Under the pieces are notes generated by a model. The model made no database searches and was not told the origin of the DNA. It was given only the letters and a program-made list of their open reading frames with translations. Both the position numbers and the translations under genes were made by a program. From Trochalopteron elliotii (lineage: Eukaryota > Chordata > Aves > Passeriformes > Leiothrichidae): a stretch of 64,000 bases of DNA. Every line of letters begins with the position of its first letter. The stretch's first letter is position 1. The stretch spans positions 1,255,381 through 1,319,380 of the forward strand of contig JANPWX010000449.1 of the NCBI GenBank assembly GCA_024734555.1. Reading direction: 5' to 3'. Positions 61,875-64,000 of this stretch are shown here, piece by piece.

Positions 61875-61935
61875 CTATTTGGAAATTAAGAGTGGTGCCT
61901 GGAGCACTGTGTCTGGTTTTGGGATCCCCAGTAAC
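61875..61935 (+). mobile_element. Small CR1 ORF2 fragment, plus orientation
   Basis: CTGGAGCACTGTGTCTGG, then TTTTGGGATCCCCAG, corresponds to the LEYCVQFWGPQ segment of CR1 ORF2. It is a short remnant. Confidence 0.5.
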
Positions 61936-64000
61936 CTGGAATGTATCCATTCATTCCTCAGGCGACTCCTATTTTGGCCTGTACACCTGGTCTACCTCTA
62001 CTGAGAGAGCTAGTCACAGCTGATGCTGGGCCAGTGCCCACATAACAGAAGATTCAAAGCACTCTGTGATTTCTAATGGGAAGGTTGTGCTGCAGATTCC
62101 TGTCTGCCTGTTTGATGATCACATCCCTGCTAAGGAATGCTTAAGGCAGCCCTTGGGCAGAGACAAAGGTCTGTGTGTGCAGGCTCTGCAGGAAGAGGGA
62201 ATAAAGGCAGAGAGACTGTGCCTCATCTTCACAATTATTATCTTCATTAATAATTGTGTTCGGCTCATGATTCACCTTGGGATTATTGGAAGAGCCTCCC
62301 TGGTATGCCTTGAGACTTTTTCTGCTCCACCAGGCCTCAAGTGTAAGTTATGAGAGAATAAAGCATGTAACAAACTCCTACACAAGCCATAGGTTTTGGG
62401 CTATTTAAATTACAGCTGGGAGAGGGGAAATCATGGAAAATCTTTGGGGGGTACTTGCTCAAAGAGCTGGAAAGATTCAGCACAGTTTCTCTCTCTCAGT
62501 TTTATGGCTTCTTCACTCAGATGCAACAATAAAAATGTTCCACTGGATTAGCTAGGTGGCTGAACTGTGATTTCTCTGCAACACTTTTTCACACTCTAAA
62601 AGCCTAATGACAAGCAATCAAGAACATGTTAATTGGGACAGTTGCTCCTAGGGGACCCCAGGGTCCTGGGAAGTTGAAGGTTTTCATTAATTCTGTAGAG
62701 CTGGCTGCAAAAAATGACATTTCTTATCCTTAGAAAATGTCTTAGAAATGTGGTAAAATATGAATTTCCAAGTAAAGGTAAAGCACTTCACCTCCTAGAG
62801 AGTCTTTTTAACTTCTGTCACCAGGCCTTCCTTCCCTCTTGATGGTTCCTCACAGACTTGTCCTGAGTGGGTATTGGGGTTTAGGAGGACAATATCCATT
62901 AGTTCAAGCACGCTGAAGGGGAGGTAGTGACTAGCTTTCTTTTTTGCAGACCTGCAGCCACCACACAGTCTGTGACCCCATGGACCAGAGGTAGCTCCTT
63001 CTTTAACCACTTGGTCATCTCAGCCATCCCAGACAGCCTGACCAGCTGGATGGCATGCTGTGGCTTGTTTCCCCATGCCATGCATCAGCCTTGGTCTCAT
63101 GAAAAGAACATTAAATGCACTGGCTGGGTTGTCCTTTTTTTATTATTATTATTTTACATTCCTCATTGAAAATAATTGAAAAGCTTGTCATTTAAACTGC
63201 CATCAGTAAGCTTGTGGCAACAGCATGTTGAATCAACAGCCTGCTTCACACATCCTGAAGTCAGTGCCTTGGCTTTCCTGCCTGCCAGCCTCGGGGGCTT
63301 TGACTAGATGAGAACTGACACCAACACAAAGCGAGTGGCTGCCTGCCCTGGAGGTGTTTTGTGGCAGCCTCTACAGGAGCTGCAAAGGTCTGCAGAAATG
63401 GGGCCAGGCTCTGTGTCTGAGGCAGCAGCAGTTGCCTCTCTTCTGTCCTGCAGATTTGTAAGATTAATATGGATTTCCTTAGAGATGGGACAGTTATTTG
63501 CTCTCTGTAAAGTTAACGTACCAGGGGAATTCAGGGAAAAATGCATTAAGTGTCATCACTCAACATAAGTGAATTCTGGCAACAGAAGCTTTATTACTGC
63601 CATGGCTTAGACAGATGATGATGTTTGTCTAAGTAAATGCTTTCTTTCTGAGTGTCTCATTACCATTAGGAGAGGATCCAGCTCCGGAAAGGGGAGGGAT
63701 TTCTTACTCTCCCAGTGGTGGCTGGTACCATTGAGCTGGTGAGTCTGAATCGACCTCTGTGGTCACTTGAGTAGCCCTCCTGCACCAAGCCTCAGTGGTC
63801 CACTCTCAGGGGCATCTCTCTGGCCTGCAACAAGCCATGCTCCCTATCAACTGCACACTGAGGACCACTGATAACCTTTTGCTCCATTAAACAATATTAT
63901 TTTATTTATCTGGATGGTGGTTTTTATGAGTCCTCCAGGAAGCCCAGACACTGCAGTAGCCTCCCTGAAACATGTGTGACCTTGCTTGGCTACTTCAGTG
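61936..64000. other. Intergenic, no gene seen
   Basis: No coding exon was recognised. AGAATAAAG at about 62354 and CATTAAAC near 63886 are isolated poly(A)-like hexamers without an identifiable transcript. ATT triplets lie at about 63138-63152. Confidence 0.45.
62231..62257. repeat. Perfect 10-bp inverted repeat (hairpin)
   Basis: ACAATTATTA and TAATAATTGT pair perfectly around a 7-nt loop. It is AT-rich and may act as a cruciform or be the relic of an element end. Confidence 0.7.

Overview
The window is bird genomic DNA. It is intron-rich and vertebrate-like, with scattered CR1 LINE fragments that carry the avian 3' tail, a few short CpG islands, microsatellites, and one 100-N assembly gap. 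There is no bacterial or phage organisation. The only complete protein-coding gene I can support is CCDC82 on the minus strand. I reconstructed seven coding exons with exact splice sites, giving 470 codons plus stop, and a short non-coding first exon beyond them.

Layout. 1-1250 is a CpG island. From the vertebrate gene order MAML2-CCDC82 (both on the same strand) it is most likely the promoter and long 5' UTR of MAML2 on the minus strand, with its coding start beyond the left edge. 1251-7655 is the intergenic spacer, with one minus-strand CR1. 7656-19496 is CCDC82, from the poly(A) signal to its first splice donor. 19560-20300 is its CpG-island promoter, holding the assembly gap inside a GC-rich tandem repeat, a GABP/ETS-type site and a damaged tRNA-like sequence. 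A well-preserved CR1 3' end follows at 20306-20656.

From about 20.7 kb to the right end I find no recognisable gene. This part holds a probable solo LTR (21858-22305), a CpG islet flanked by a 9-bp minisatellite and a 17-copy TATTT array (31 kb), a CR1 ORF2 tail abutting a CR1 ORF1 esterase fragment (33 kb), an orphan CpG island with a CTCF-type site (40.6-41.5 kb), a 103-nt pure purine hexanucleotide array (56.6 kb) and a cluster of CR1 fragments at 58-62 kb. Two good CTCF-like motifs face right (30.5 and 40.9 kb) and one weaker motif faces left (21.2 kb).

JRKL, which sits head-to-head with CCDC82 in mammals, is not visible as an ORF in the 44 kb beyond the shared promoter. I did not find a new molecular system. 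The points most worth following are the gapped promoter, the missing JRKL, the orphan CpG islands, the CTCF-like sites and the candidate zinc and SUMO-interaction motifs in CCDC82.
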